From positions 1 through 36,862 of the forward strand of contig JAFDYB010000030.1 of assembly GCA_018267655.1 (NCBI GenBank): a stretch of 36,862 nucleotides of DNA, in the 5' to 3' direction. Numbering within the stretch: the first letter of the stretch is position 1; the number at the start of each line of letters is the position of its first letter. This DNA is from Bacteroidota bacterium. GTDB lineage: Bacteria > Bacteroidota > Bacteroidia > B-17B0 > Aurantibacillaceae. The notes beneath the pieces were generated by a model. That model searched no databases. It saw only the letters and a program-made list of their open reading frames with translations, and was not told the origin of the DNA. Made by a program: the position numbers and the translations under genes. Of this stretch, positions 8,963 to 18,291 are shown one piece after another.

Positions 8963-8993
8963 CAAGCCCTGCTAATTGCAGGGTTTGCTTTTT
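8963..8993 (+). terminator. Rho-independent terminator of the rimP-nusA-infB operon
   Basis: CAAGCCCTGC (8963-8972) pairs with GCAGGGTTTG (8978-8987; one G-U pair) around a TAATT loop, then CTTTTT. It lies 10 bp after the infB stop. Confidence 0.9.
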
Positions 8994-9018
8994 AATGAAT
9001 ATTTAAAAATGAATAAAA

Positions 9019-9735
9019 ATGGGAAGGATATTTGAAAAACGTAAAGCAACAATGTTTAAGCGTTATGCGCGCATGGCAAAAGCATTTACTAAAATTGGTC
9101 GTGATATCGTTATTGCAGTTAAATTAGGAGGGCCAAGCCCTGAGTCAAACTCAAGGCTACGCCTCATCATTCAAAACGCAAAGGCAGTTAATATGCCAAA
9201 AGCAAATGTTGATGCAGCCATTAAACGTGCATCAGATAAAGATACCAGCAACTACGAAGAAATTGTTTATGAAGGCTATGCCCCACATGGTGTGCCTGTT
9301 TTGGTTGAATGTACAACTGATAATCCAAACCGTACTGTAGCAAGTGTACGCATGTATTTTACACGTGCAGGTGGTAATCTTGGCACTAATGGCTCGGTTA
9401 GTTTTATGTTTGAGCACAAAAGTATTTTTAAAATCGAAAATGCACCCGCTTTAAACAAAGATGATTTAGAATTTGAATTAATTGATTTTGGTTTAGAAGA
9501 AATAAATACCGATGAAGATGCAAAACACTTCATTATTCAAACTGCGTTTGTTGATTTTGGAAAAATGCAAGCTGCCTTAGAAGAAAAAAAACTTCATGTA
9601 GTTGAAACTTCAAAAGTGTATGTTCCAACTACTACCAAAGAATTAACAGAAGAGCAAGAGTTGGAGGTAATGCAAATGATTGAAAAAATGGAAGACGACG
9701 ATGACGTTGTTGCTGTTTATCATAATTTAGTTTAA
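9019..9735 (+). CDS. yebC: YebC/PmpR family protein
   Basis: 238 residues, matching the family from end to end: MGRIFEKRKATMFKRYARMAK, then LGGPSPESNSRLRLIIQNAKAVNMPK, GYAPHGVPVLVECTTDNPNRT and GGNLGTNGSVSFMF. Members have been described as transcription regulators and, more recently, as factors that relieve ribosome stalling, so the exact role here is open. Cytoplasmic. It follows the infB terminator and is 17 bp before recJ; a -7 element was not recognised. Confidence 0.95.
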   Translation: MGRIFEKRKATMFKRYARMAKAFTKIGRDIVIAVKLGGPSPESNSRLRLIIQNAKAVNMPKANVDAAIKRASDKDTSNYEEIVYEGYAPHGVPVLVECTTDNPNRTVASVRMYFTRAGGNLGTNGSVSFMFEHKSIFKIENAPALNKDDLEFELIDFGLEEINTDEDAKHFIIQTAFVDFGKMQAALEEKKLHVVETSKVYVPTTTKELTEEQELEVMQMIEKMEDDDDVVAVYHNLV

Positions 9736-9752
9736 CCTCTTTCTCATATATT

Positions 9753-11459
9753 TTGTCAAAAAACTGGAATATACTCAGTAATTACAAGCATTGTATAAAT
9801 CCTAATTTACAGGATAGTTTAAACATTGATGCAATTACATCAAATTTACTTAGCATTAGAGGCATTAATGATTATGATGCAGCGCATAAATTTTTTAGAC
9901 CTGCATTAGAGCATTTACACAATCCCTTTTTAATGCATCAAATGGAAGATGCAATTAACCGAATAAACACCTCTATTTCACATAACGAAAAGGTGCTGAT
10001 TTACGGAGATTATGATGTAGATGGCACTACGGCAGTTGCAATTGTGTTTCATTTTTTTAAAAATTACATATCCCAAATTCAATATTATATCCCAGATCGT
10101 TATAAAGAAGGATACGGTATTTCATTTCAAGCTATTGATTTTGCAAAACAAAATAATTATACATTAATTATTGCGCTTGATTGTGGTATAAAAGCACTTG
10201 ATAAAATAAATTATGCCAACACTTTAGGCATTGACTTTATTATTTGCGATCATCATCTTCCGGGTAATGAATTGCCTAAAGCTGTCGCTATTCTCGATCC
10301 TAAAAAGCAACAATGTGAATACCCTTTTAAAGAGTTGAGCGGTGCAGGAATTGGATTTAAATTAATACAAGCGTTTTGTATTAAAAATAATATTGCAGTT
10401 GAAAACTGCTACTCATACCTTGATTTAGTTACTGCAAGCATTGCATCGGATATAGTGCCCATATACGACGAAAACAGGGTGCTGGCTTTTGAAGGATTAA
10501 AACTCATAAACACTAACCCTCGACCGGCAGTTAAGGCTTTATTAAATTTACCCTTAAAAAAAGGAGACGTTAATATTAGTACACTCGTTTTTAGCCTTGG
10601 GCCAAAAATTAATGCGGCAGGCCGCATTGAGCATGCTAGCAAAGCTGTTGAATTATTAATTTGTGATACAGATAACGAAGCTGCTGAAATGGCATTAAGC
10701 TTAAATGAAACAAACACCATTCGTAAAGATTTAGATTTAGGCACTACAACTGATGCAATTACTATGCTTGAAACAGACTTAAACTCTGTAAACAAAAAAA
10801 CAACCGTATTGTTTAATCCTAACTGGCATAAGGGTGTTGTAGGAATAGTTGCAAGCCGATTAATCGAAAAACATTATAAACCCACTATTATATTAACACA
10901 AAATGATAATAAAATATCGGGCAGTGCCCGAAGTGTAAAAGATTTTGACATATACAGTGCTATTGAAAAATGCAGCGATTTACTTGAGCAATTTGGCGGA
11001 CACAAATTTGCAGCGGGGCTAACTCTTAGTAAAGAAAATTTGGAACCATTTATTGTAAAGTTTGAAGAGGTGGTTTCAGCAACTATATTGCCCCTGCAAC
11101 TTATTCCTCAAATTGATATTGATTCAGAAATTGAGTTCCATCAAATTACACCAAAATTAATTCGACTTTTAAATCAATTTGGGCCTCATGGTCCACAAAA
11201 CATGACTCCTTTATTTTTATCTCGGAATGTTTATGATACCGGTTGGGCAAAAATATTTGGAGATAATCACCTGCAATTAGAACTATACCAAAACTCAAAC
11301 CCCTCTATACGCCTTTCTGCAATAGGTTTTGGCAAGGGTGATTTTATTCCTCTCTTTCAACAAAAAAGACAAGTTGATATTGTATTTAAAATTCAAAATT
11401 CTGAATACAGAAACGTTAGCACTTTACAACTTGTTATTGAAGATGTTAAGGTTGCTTAG
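9753..11459 (+). CDS. recJ: Single-stranded-DNA-specific exonuclease RecJ
   Basis: 568 residues; degrades single-stranded DNA 5' to 3' in recombination and repair. DHH-family motifs: motif I GDYDVDGTT (about 85-93), motif III ICDHHLPG (about 168), SGAGIGFKL (about 197), then the DHHA1 domain with NPNWHKGVVGIVASRL and GSARS, and the RecJ OB fold near the C-terminus (FGPHGPQNMTPLF). It starts with TTG at 9753: the N-terminal helix typical of RecJ (SNLLSIRGI) begins only 30 residues in, and the first internal ATG lies well past it. Confidence 0.95.
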   Translation: MSKNWNILSNYKHCINPNLQDSLNIDAITSNLLSIRGINDYDAAHKFFRPALEHLHNPFLMHQMEDAINRINTSISHNEKVLIYGDYDVDGTTAVAIVFHFFKNYISQIQYYIPDRYKEGYGISFQAIDFAKQNNYTLIIALDCGIKALDKINYANTLGIDFIICDHHLPGNELPKAVAILDPKKQQCEYPFKELSGAGIGFKLIQAFCIKNNIAVENCYSYLDLVTASIASDIVPIYDENRVLAFEGLKLINTNPRPAVKALLNLPLKKGDVNISTLVFSLGPKINAAGRIEHASKAVELLICDTDNEAAEMALSLNETNTIRKDLDLGTTTDAITMLETDLNSVNKKTTVLFNPNWHKGVVGIVASRLIEKHYKPTIILTQNDNKISGSARSVKDFDIYSAIEKCSDLLEQFGGHKFAAGLTLSKENLEPFIVKFEEVVSATILPLQLIPQIDIDSEIEFHQITPKLIRLLNQFGPHGPQNMTPLFLSRNVYDTGWAKIFGDNHLQLELYQNSNPSIRLSAIGFGKGDFIPLFQQKRQVDIVFKIQNSEYRNVSTLQLVIEDVKVA

Positions 11460-11487
11460 TATCAAAGCCACTTAGTAAAGTGTATGA

Positions 11488-11520
11488 AAAATAAAAGCCG
11501 CTATTAACGGCTTTTATTTT
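11488..11520. terminator. Bidirectional terminator between recJ and the OmpA-like gene
   Basis: A 13-bp stem (11488-11500 with 11508-11520) made of GCCG/CGGC at the tip flanked by A-rich and T-rich arms, with a 7-nt loop, works in both directions for the converging recJ and OmpA-like genes. Confidence 0.9.
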
Positions 11521-11524
11521 TTTG

Positions 11525-13978
11525 TTATTCTTTATACAACACTTTCATTTCAACACGTCTGTTTTTTTGACGACCTTTTGGTGTTGCATTATCTGCAATT
11601 GGTTGTGTTTGGCCAAACCATTCTGCTATAATTTTATCGGCTATTGCGCCTTTTTTAACCAGATAATTTTTAACTGATTTAGCGCGCTTCTCCGACAAAA
11701 GCATATTCTTTTCGGCATCACCTTGATTATCGGTGTGGCCGCTTAATTTTAATTGCCAATCATCTTTATGTTGCACTAACAACTTAGCTAAATCATTTAA
11801 CGCCGGTAATGATTTTGGCATAATAATATCTTTAGCTGTTTGAAACTCAAGATTATTGAATGCTCGCTCTAAAATACGTTTTTCTGCTTCTTTCATTGGC
11901 GGTGGCGGTGGACATCCTTTATATTGAGGCGTTCCCGGCACTGTTGGACAAGCATCGTCTTTATCTGCAATACCATCTTTATCAGTATCAGGCCATGGGC
12001 AGCCATTGTTTTCTTTAGGGCCAAATACGTCAGGGCATTTATCATCTTTATCTAAAACACCATCAGCGTCTTTATCAGGGCAACCTTTAAATTCTTTAGG
12101 GCCAAATACATCAGGGCAGGCATCATATTTATCAGGCGTTCCGTCACCATCTTTATCAGGGCAACCCATAAATTCTTTTAAACCCGGTTCATCGGGACAT
12201 TCATCTTCCTTATCAATAATTTTATCGCCATCTCTATCAGGGCAACCTTTAAACTCTGCTAAACCTTTATCATCAGGGCAGGCATCTTCAGCATCGGTTA
12301 TGCCATCGCCATCTTTATCGGGACAACCTTGCAACTCTTTAACACCGGGCACATCAGGGCATTTATCATCTTTATCTTGAATATGATCACCATCTCTATC
12401 AGGGCAGCCCATAAACTCCCAAACTCCGGGTACGGTTTTACATAAATCTTTTTTATCACTTATGCCGTCTTTATCACGATCGTGAGGTTTGCCGTATGGT
12501 ATAGGAATTTTAGCCATTACGTAAAGATTGGCACCGTACAAATCTCTAAAAAACAATCCCGTTAAATCATTTGTTCCAATTACAATTGGTCCGGCACGCA
12601 GCATTGTGCCTAACATTACATAATCACCCCGACTGGCTGCGAGCGAGTTATATGTAATAGGTAAAGTAACTCCAAACCATTTATGATCAAAACGAGGGGC
12701 TAAACTTAAAGTTGTAAAATCATGCACTTCAGTGAGCCTGTTAGGAGCAAGATTAGCCATATTAAATAATAAATTAACATAAAATGGTTTCCAAATATGA
12801 TAATCAATATTAGCGTTAATTGATGTAGGTAACATCATTCTAAATGTTGTACTAGTTGGGTTTTGTTGAAACATTTGATTCATTAAAGTATCAAACCCAC
12901 CAACAGAGTTAACTTTGATAGGGTGCAAATTCCATAGGCCAATATTAGCATTAAAATTATTTGACAAAATGCCTTTATCAAAGCGTATTGAACCAATATC
13001 ATTTATTGCAAAACTTGCTTTTAGTTTATACTTATTTTGATCATTTCTCCAAAGGCCTTTTTCACCGTCCATATCGTATTTGTGTTTTTCATAATCAGGG
13101 CGCCATTCATAAACACCACCAAAATCGAACCCAAAGCCGGGGTAAGATTGAAATTTATAATTATTTAAAAGGCTATTTAACTGGTTGTTTTGGTCAAAAC
13201 GAATTGATTTAACCATAGGATCTAAATTGCTGCTATGCCCATAGTTTACTTGAGAGTTAAAAAAACTAACAGTGTCTTGCGTGTTGAACTGATATTTTAA
13301 GTTATCAATGTAAACATAAGTAGCATTTAAGCCTTGTAACAATTTAACGGTAACGCCTGCTTTAAAAAAATGTTGATTATTGTCTTTTATAACTCTTGCA
13401 TAGGTTAAACCGTACTCGGCCCACATCATTTGTTGCATGCTAAAATGCTGGTTTTGAAGTTTTGTTACCCATAAACTAGGGTATTTAAATTCATTATAGG
13501 CTAATGTGGCAAGGTCGGGAGAAATGCCATCGAGGTTAACGTAATTACGAAGGCTCCAATTAAACGATATTGCATTTCGACTATTAATACTAATCATAAA
13601 CGAAGGAAGCGTAATTCTGTTTGTAAAATAGATGCTCTTGTTTTGATTATTATCCATTTTAATAAAATTGTTTTTATAATAATATGGTGAATTATTATTT
13701 AGAGTATCCCATGAGCCCGGAAACTTCATGCCGGACGGGTTAAAAATACTTTCGGAATACTTAAGCGCATCGCGTTTTATACCCATATAGTTATTATCAA
13801 CCGTAACATTTAAACCGGTTAGCACCATGTCAAACTTCATTCTGCTGTTTACAATGTTGGCCGGGTTACTATATACGCCCATAACTCCTGCGTAATTACT
13901 GGTTTGTAAGCCTAAATAATCTTGAGAGCTTATAGTTAAAGAGAATAGCAATGCTAAAAGAGATAAAAGTTTCTTCAT
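11525..13978 (-). CDS. DUF5723-like barrel with TSP3 repeats and OmpA C-terminal domain
   Basis: 817 residues, outer membrane. Signal peptide MKKLLSLLALLFSLTISSQ; then a large beta-rich region (about 20-490) opening with YLGLQTSNYAGVMGVYSNPANI, which resembles DUF5723; then seven calcium-binding thrombospondin type 3 repeats (about 500-690, each near DxDGDxxxDxxDxCPD...GCP); a short CPPPPP linker; and an OmpA-like peptidoglycan-binding domain (about 695-817) with SGHTDNQGD and NRRVEM holding the usual Asp and Arg. The likely role is anchoring the outer membrane to the cell wall. It is transcribed away from prfA. Confidence 0.92.
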   Translation of the reverse strand: MKKLLSLLALLFSLTISSQDYLGLQTSNYAGVMGVYSNPANIVNSRMKFDMVLTGLNVTVDNNYMGIKRDALKYSESIFNPSGMKFPGSWDTLNNNSPYYYKNNFIKMDNNQNKSIYFTNRITLPSFMISINSRNAISFNWSLRNYVNLDGISPDLATLAYNEFKYPSLWVTKLQNQHFSMQQMMWAEYGLTYARVIKDNNQHFFKAGVTVKLLQGLNATYVYIDNLKYQFNTQDTVSFFNSQVNYGHSSNLDPMVKSIRFDQNNQLNSLLNNYKFQSYPGFGFDFGGVYEWRPDYEKHKYDMDGEKGLWRNDQNKYKLKASFAINDIGSIRFDKGILSNNFNANIGLWNLHPIKVNSVGGFDTLMNQMFQQNPTSTTFRMMLPTSINANIDYHIWKPFYVNLLFNMANLAPNRLTEVHDFTTLSLAPRFDHKWFGVTLPITYNSLAASRGDYVMLGTMLRAGPIVIGTNDLTGLFFRDLYGANLYVMAKIPIPYGKPHDRDKDGISDKKDLCKTVPGVWEFMGCPDRDGDHIQDKDDKCPDVPGVKELQGCPDKDGDGITDAEDACPDDKGLAEFKGCPDRDGDKIIDKEDECPDEPGLKEFMGCPDKDGDGTPDKYDACPDVFGPKEFKGCPDKDADGVLDKDDKCPDVFGPKENNGCPWPDTDKDGIADKDDACPTVPGTPQYKGCPPPPPMKEAEKRILERAFNNLEFQTAKDIIMPKSLPALNDLAKLLVQHKDDWQLKLSGHTDNQGDAEKNMLLSEKRAKSVKNYLVKKGAIADKIIAEWFGQTQPIADNATPKGRQKNRRVEMKVLYKE

Positions 13979-13997
13979 TTTGAAAGAATTTGAATGT

Positions 13998-14005
13998 CAA
14001 ATATA
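13998..14005 (-). promoter_or_regulatory. -7 element for the OmpA-like gene (TATATTTG)
   Basis: Exact TAnnTTTG on the minus strand, 19 bp before the ATG at 13978. The closest TTG upstream is 26 bp away, slightly long. Confidence 0.55.
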
Positions 14006-14042
14006 GCATAAAAATTGATATAATAACTTACCAATGATTTTA

Positions 14043-14050
14043 TATCTTTG
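14043..14050 (+). promoter_or_regulatory. -7 element for prfA (TATCTTTG), abutting the start codon
   Basis: Exact TAnnTTTG ending 9 bp before the prfA ATG at 14060, so the transcript would have a leader of only a few bases. It also overlaps an in-frame TTG at 14048, which argues against that TTG as the start. Confidence 0.55.
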
Positions 14051-14059
14051 CAACCCTTT

Positions 14060-15136
14060 ATGCTAGAAAAACTGGAAGAACTTGAGCGCCGTTACAATGA
14101 AGTTGAATTAAAACTTTCTGACCCTGCTGTAATTGCAGATATGAAACTATTTAAAAAACTAAACATTGAATATAAAGATTTAGGACGGGTAGTTGAAAAA
14201 ATTAAAGAGTACAAAAAAATTCTTTCAAATATTGAAAGCGCAAAAACCGTTTTAGCAAACGAAAAAGATAAAGATTTTTTAGAAATGGCAAAGGCTGAGC
14301 TTGATGAAAACAAGCTAGGCCAAGAAAGACTTGAAGCCGAAATACGTCTCATGCTCATTCCTAAGGACCCTGAAGATGATAAAAACTGTGTGATGGAAAT
14401 TCGTGCGGGTACAGGAGGCGATGAGGCAAGTATTTTTGCCGGAAATTTATTTGAAATGTACAGCCGTTATTGCGAAAATAAAAAATTTAAAATTGAAGTT
14501 GTAGATTCAAGCGCCGGAACAATGGGCGGTTATAAAGAAATCATATTTAATGTTAGCGCTGAAGGGGCTTATGGTATTTTAAAGTTTGAAAGTGGCGTGC
14601 ATAGAGTGCAACGAGTACCGGCAACCGAAACTCAAGGCAGGGTTCACACAAGCGCCGCTACTGTAGTTGTATTGCCAGAAGCTGATGAATTTGACGTTGA
14701 AGTAAAAGATAGTGATGTTGAAATGCAAACTGCTAGAAGCGGTGGTGCCGGAGGACAAAACGTAAATAAAGTAGAAACAAAAGTAATATTAACCCATAAA
14801 CCTTCAGGTTTAGTGGTAATGTGCCAAACCGAACGTACGCAATTAGGCAATAGAATGAAAGCTATGCAAATGTTACGCTCAAAACTTTATGATGCTGAAT
14901 ACCAAAAACGAATGGAAGATGTTACAAAACGACGAAAAACAATGGTAAGCACCGGCGACAGAAGCGCAAAAATTAGAACCTACAATTACCCTCAAAATCG
15001 CATAACCGACCATAGGATCAATGAAACACTTTACGACCTCGAAAATTTTGTAAATGGCGATATACAAGAAATGATTAATAAACTACAATTTGCCGAAAAT
15101 ACGGAAAGGCTAAAAGAGGGTGGTTTAGCCGGCTAA
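14060..15136 (+). CDS. prfA: Peptide chain release factor 1
   Basis: 358 residues; recognises UAA and UAG and triggers peptide release. The PAT tripeptide that selects UAG/UAA rather than UGA is at 187-189 ([16 protein letters not shown]) and GGQ at 231-233 ([16 protein letters not shown]). The start at 14060 ([16 protein letters not shown]) matches the usual RF1 N-terminus; the in-frame TTG at 14048 falls in the promoter. The stop-codon methylase gene prmC is not adjacent. Confidence 0.97.
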   Translation: MLEKLEELERRYNEVELKLSDPAVIADMKLFKKLNIEYKDLGRVVEKIKEYKKILSNIESAKTVLANEKDKDFLEMAKAELDENKLGQERLEAEIRLMLIPKDPEDDKNCVMEIRAGTGGDEASIFAGNLFEMYSRYCENKKFKIEVVDSSAGTMGGYKEIIFNVSAEGAYGILKFESGVHRVQRVPATETQGRVHTSAATVVVLPEADEFDVEVKDSDVEMQTARSGGAGGQNVNKVETKVILTHKPSGLVVMCQTERTQLGNRMKAMQMLRSKLYDAEYQKRMEDVTKRRKTMVSTGDRSAKIRTYNYPQNRITDHRINETLYDLENFVNGDIQEMINKLQFAENTERLKEGGLAG

Positions 15137-15221
15137 ACTGATTTAAGTTGTTTTTAACCATTTTTTACATTAACTCTTAAAATTAATTCTTAAATTCGCA
15201 TAACATTAAAATTTAAATACA

Positions 15222-15413
15222 ATGAAAAAATTAGTTTTATTAGCCGCTTTTGCCGGTTTATTTACAGTAGCTGTTGCTAACACCAAAGGTGACGACAAAG
15301 GTAAAGACAAAAAAGAATGTGCAAAAAAAGATGGTAAAGCTTGCTGCAAAAAAGAAGGCAAGGCTTGTTGCAAAAAAGACGCCGAAACTAAGTCGACTGA
15401 AGAGAAAAAATAA
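15222..15413 (+). CDS. Exported Lys/Cys-rich peptide of unknown function
   Basis: 63 residues: signal peptide MKKLVLLAAFAGLFTVAVA, then a very basic mature part of about 44 residues with five Cys (C33, C41, C42, C49, C50) and an internal repeat, GKACCKKE then GKACCKKD, ending KSTEEKK. The Cys-Cys pairs could bind metal or form disulfides, but no family is recognised. It has its own strong terminator (15434-15468) and a near-consensus -7 element (TAAATTCG, 15191-15198), so it is probably expressed as a single gene. Confidence 0.8.
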   Translation: MKKLVLLAAFAGLFTVAVANTKGDDKGKDKKECAKKDGKACCKKEGKACCKKDAETKSTEEKK

Positions 15414-15433
15414 TTTTTCTTGCGTAAAAACAT

Positions 15434-15468
15434 AAAAAAGACTGCTTTAAAAAAGGCAGTCTTTTTTT
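15434..15468 (+). terminator. Strong Rho-independent terminator
   Basis: AAAAAAGACTGC plus TTT (15434-15448) pairs with AAG-GCAGTCTTTTTT (15453-15467; one G-U pair) around an AAAA loop, with a 7-T tail. It ends the Lys/Cys-rich peptide gene. Confidence 0.93.
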
Positions 15469-15628
15469 ATGCCTCTCTTAGTTAATAGGCTTATGTTACT
15501 TTATAAAATCTTTTTAATATATTTATCTGTCTTTAAAAATTAATGCCTTTATTTTTCAGCGTATTAAAAATATTTTCTCCTTTTCAAAAAATACAACCTT
15601 TAACATTGTTTTTTTAAGCTCTTTAATA

Positions 15629-16888
15629 TTGCTCCTTATAGAAATGTATCTTAACACGGGTACTATTTCCGGCTATGCTGTTACTATACAAAACCCAACT
15701 ATTCGCGATGGATATATTTTTAATTATGATTATGCACACTATGAGTGCAATTATAAATTTATAATGGATTTTCCACTCGAACAGTGGAGCAATGGTTGGG
15801 TGCTGCGCAGAATGCTTTTTTATATCTTATCTTATCCTTTCTTTAAGCTTTTTGGATTTTATATTGGGGGCGTAGTTTCTGCGTTTATAATTACACTTAT
15901 TTCATTTTACTTTTTTACACGTTTTATTTACCGCAGTATGGGTAAACAACAGGCATATATAGCCATAGCCTTATTATCCTCATATCCCGGCATTATGTAT
16001 TGGATAGGATCGCCTTTTGCTCAAACAATGATTGTTCCTTGCTGTTGTTGGCTATACATAATCATGCTAAAAATGAACGAAACCAATGATTTAAAAAAAC
16101 ATCTTTTCTATTTATCTATTGTGGCTATTTTATTTACAGCTTACGATTTATTTGCAATTTTTTATCCGGCTATCTTACTCCTTTATTTTCAAAAAAAACA
16201 ATTTTTAAAATTAGTTTTATCGCTCCCTATCATGATTATCCCTCAATTTCTTGTCATCTATTCATTAAAAAATAATGGAATAGTAGAATTTAGAAGCGAC
16301 AATTCTAACTTATATTCTATAATTATTCAATCTTATTTGAGCCCTGGCGATTTAAGTGCTTGGTGGGATTTGTTAAAAGATATTCCTAGAATTTTATTAT
16401 TTAATTTTCTCGATTCTAATTTTTGGATTCTTTCTATTTTGTTTATAATTATATTTTCATGGGGGGTGTATAAAAAAATATATCTCAATAGCGTTGAAAA
16501 AAGTATTTTAATAATTTTGTTGGCTATTTTTTTATTTAACAATGCTGCACCTGTTTATATTGCTGATTTTTTAATGCGTGGCGAATGGATTTCGAGAATT
16601 TATCAGCCTATATTTATTGTTTTAATGATGTACATAATTCGTTTTTCAAAAACAATTTTAAATGAAAGCTTGTTACAAAAACGAATTTTTATAACAATGA
16701 TTATAGCTTGTTTTGCACTTAATGTTACTATAAGCGTAGGTGGTTGTATGAAAAGTAAATTAACAGAATGGACCTGGTATCGCTTTTATCAACATAGTCC
16801 GCCAGATGCTATGCGTAGCAATTTAGATCGTTTTGGAGTGCGGCCTATTGGTTTTCCTGATTTTAGTTTTGAAAACAGTAAAAAATGA
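15629..16888 (+). CDS. Polytopic membrane protein, unknown function; N-terminus uncertain
   Basis: At least 419 residues with about ten hydrophobic helices and a periplasmic-looking loop after the first (NYDYAHYECNYKFIMDFPLEQWSNGWVLRRM). The layout recalls membrane glycosyltransferase-type proteins but no motif settles it. The frame has no good start: at 15629 the only candidate is a TTG inside the first membrane helix, and the frame is open back to 15518 without ATG. An ATG at 15543 opens another frame (MPLFFSVLKIFSPFQK..) that ends at a TAA right after a run of seven T (15609-15615). One more T would join this ATG frame to the long frame (LFF-LSSLILLLIEMYLN). So the start may lie upstream, or the run may be frameshifted. 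Confidence 0.7.
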   Translation: MLLIEMYLNTGTISGYAVTIQNPTIRDGYIFNYDYAHYECNYKFIMDFPLEQWSNGWVLRRMLFYILSYPFFKLFGFYIGGVVSAFIITLISFYFFTRFIYRSMGKQQAYIAIALLSSYPGIMYWIGSPFAQTMIVPCCCWLYIIMLKMNETNDLKKHLFYLSIVAILFTAYDLFAIFYPAILLLYFQKKQFLKLVLSLPIMIIPQFLVIYSLKNNGIVEFRSDNSNLYSIIIQSYLSPGDLSAWWDLLKDIPRILLFNFLDSNFWILSILFIIIFSWGVYKKIYLNSVEKSILIILLAIFLFNNAAPVYIADFLMRGEWISRIYQPIFIVLMMYIIRFSKTILNESLLQKRIFITMIIACFALNVTISVGGCMKSKLTEWTWYRFYQHSPPDAMRSNLDRFGVRPIGFPDFSFENSKK

Positions 16889-16930
16889 TTTTACATTTTT
16901 CGCCAAATACAAATTGTCACATTATAAAAA

Positions 16931-17251
16931 TTATTCCTCCAATAAAAAAACAGCTTCATTAAATTCATTTAAAGCCTTATTGTCTTTTTTTATTTTTGCT
17001 AAAGTGGCACCGCTTTTATAAAAATACAGCGCCTTATTATTATCGCGCAACTCTTCATGTATTTTACCCAATTGGTAATAAACCGGTAAATAATCAGAAT
17101 TTAATAGTAATACTTTATCAAAAAACTCTAATGCCAAATTAAAATTTTGATTCGAAAAATATTCGATACCTAAAGCGTAATTTAAAAACAAATCACTTGG
17201 CTCGGTTTCAAGCATTTTAAGTAAATTTTTTATTCTACTTTCGCAGTTCAC
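16931..17251 (-). CDS. Small TPR-repeat protein
   Basis: 106 residues, cytoplasmic, all-helical, with about three tetratricopeptide repeats (FLNYALGIEYFSNQNFNLALEFFDKVLLL, then YLPVYYQLGKIHEELRDNNKALYFYKSGATLA). TPRs mediate protein-protein contact. It starts with GTG at 17251, whose G is the last base of the pheS TAG stop (TAGTG), so it is translationally coupled to pheS. Its partner is unknown. Confidence 0.85.
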   Translation of the reverse strand: MNCESRIKNLLKMLETEPSDLFLNYALGIEYFSNQNFNLALEFFDKVLLLNSDYLPVYYQLGKIHEELRDNNKALYFYKSGATLAKIKKDNKALNEFNEAVFLLEE

Positions 17252-18273
17252 TATGCATTTGAAAATTGTTTCAAAAACCTTACGTCATTTTCAAAAAACA
17301 AACGTAAATCTTTAATTCTGTATTTTAGCATGGTTATTCTTTCAATACCCATGCCAAATGCAAAGCCTCTATATTTATTAGAATCAATTTTGCAATTAAT
17401 TAATACTTGTGGGTCAACCATACCGCAGCCCATTATTTCAACCCAGCCTGTGTGCTTACAAATATTGCAACCATCGCCTTTACACAAAGTACAACTTATA
17501 TCCACTTCGGCACTTGGCTCGGTAAAAGGAAAATAACTTGGCCTTAATCTAATTTTAGTGTCAGAACCAAACATTTGTTGCGCAAAATACAATAATGTTT
17601 GTTTTAAATCGGCAAATGAAACTTGTTCATCAATATACAAACCCTCTACTTGATGAAATTGACAATGCGCTCTTGCGCTGATAGCCTCGTTTCTATAAAC
17701 TCTTCCCGGACTTATTGTGCGAATAGGCGGTTGTTTATTTTCCATAATATGTACCTGCACGCTTGATGTTTGTGTGCGCAGCACCATTTCAGGGTTAAGG
17801 TTTACATAAAATGTATCTTGCATGTCGCGAGCAGGGTGATTATCAGGGGTATTAAGCGCAGAAAAATTGTGCCAATCATCTTCAATTTCAGGCCCTTCGC
17901 TCACGGTAAATCCTATTTTAGAAAAAATACTTATAATTTGATTTTTTACAATTGTTAATGGGTGTAAACTTCCGGATTCTATGATAGGAAACCCGGGTAA
18001 TGTGTAATCAATTGGCTGTACATTTCCGGTATTTATTTGCTCAAATTTTTGTTTTAGAACAGAAATTTTTTCATTTGCAAGTAGCTTAAGCTCATTTAAT
18101 TTTTGCCCTACTTCGCGCTTTAATTCGCTGGGTACTGTTTTAAAATCATCAAATAACATGGTAACAAAACCTTTTTTACCTATCCACTTTATGCGAATGT
18201 CTTCTGCCTCCTCTTGTGTGTTTACACTTATATTTTCGAGTTCGTTTTTATACTGATTTATTTTTTCGAGCAT
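17251..18273 (-). CDS. pheS: Phenylalanyl-tRNA synthetase alpha subunit
   Basis: 340 residues; the catalytic half of the alpha2-beta2 enzyme that charges tRNA-Phe. N-terminal coiled coil (1-85), then the class II core: HPLTIVKNQIISIFSKIGF, motif 2 region (RTISPGRVYRNEAISARAHCQFHQVEGL), FTEPSAEVDISC with a CTLCKGDGCNIC zinc-like insert, and motif 3 GMGIERITMLKYRIKDLR. pheT is not in the window, so the two subunits are separated, as is common in Bacteroidota. It starts 49 bp from a divergent gene, across a 20-bp palindrome. Confidence 0.97.
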   Translation of the reverse strand: MLEKINQYKNELENISVNTQEEAEDIRIKWIGKKGFVTMLFDDFKTVPSELKREVGQKLNELKLLANEKISVLKQKFEQINTGNVQPIDYTLPGFPIIESGSLHPLTIVKNQIISIFSKIGFTVSEGPEIEDDWHNFSALNTPDNHPARDMQDTFYVNLNPEMVLRTQTSSVQVHIMENKQPPIRTISPGRVYRNEAISARAHCQFHQVEGLYIDEQVSFADLKQTLLYFAQQMFGSDTKIRLRPSYFPFTEPSAEVDISCTLCKGDGCNICKHTGWVEIMGCGMVDPQVLINCKIDSNKYRGFAFGMGIERITMLKYRIKDLRLFFENDVRFLKQFSNA

Positions 18274-18291
18274 CTTAAATTTTCTTGATTT

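Noticed and set aside
12006..12380. Plus-strand ORF of 124 residues opposite the TSP3 repeats
   Set aside because: Its Ser/Gly/Leu/Pro repeats are the antisense of the Asp-rich calcium-binding repeats; no start signal or independent support.
14048..14059. TTG start for prfA at 14048
   Set aside because: This TTG is the end of the -7 element and the RF1 family normally starts at the MLEKLE position.
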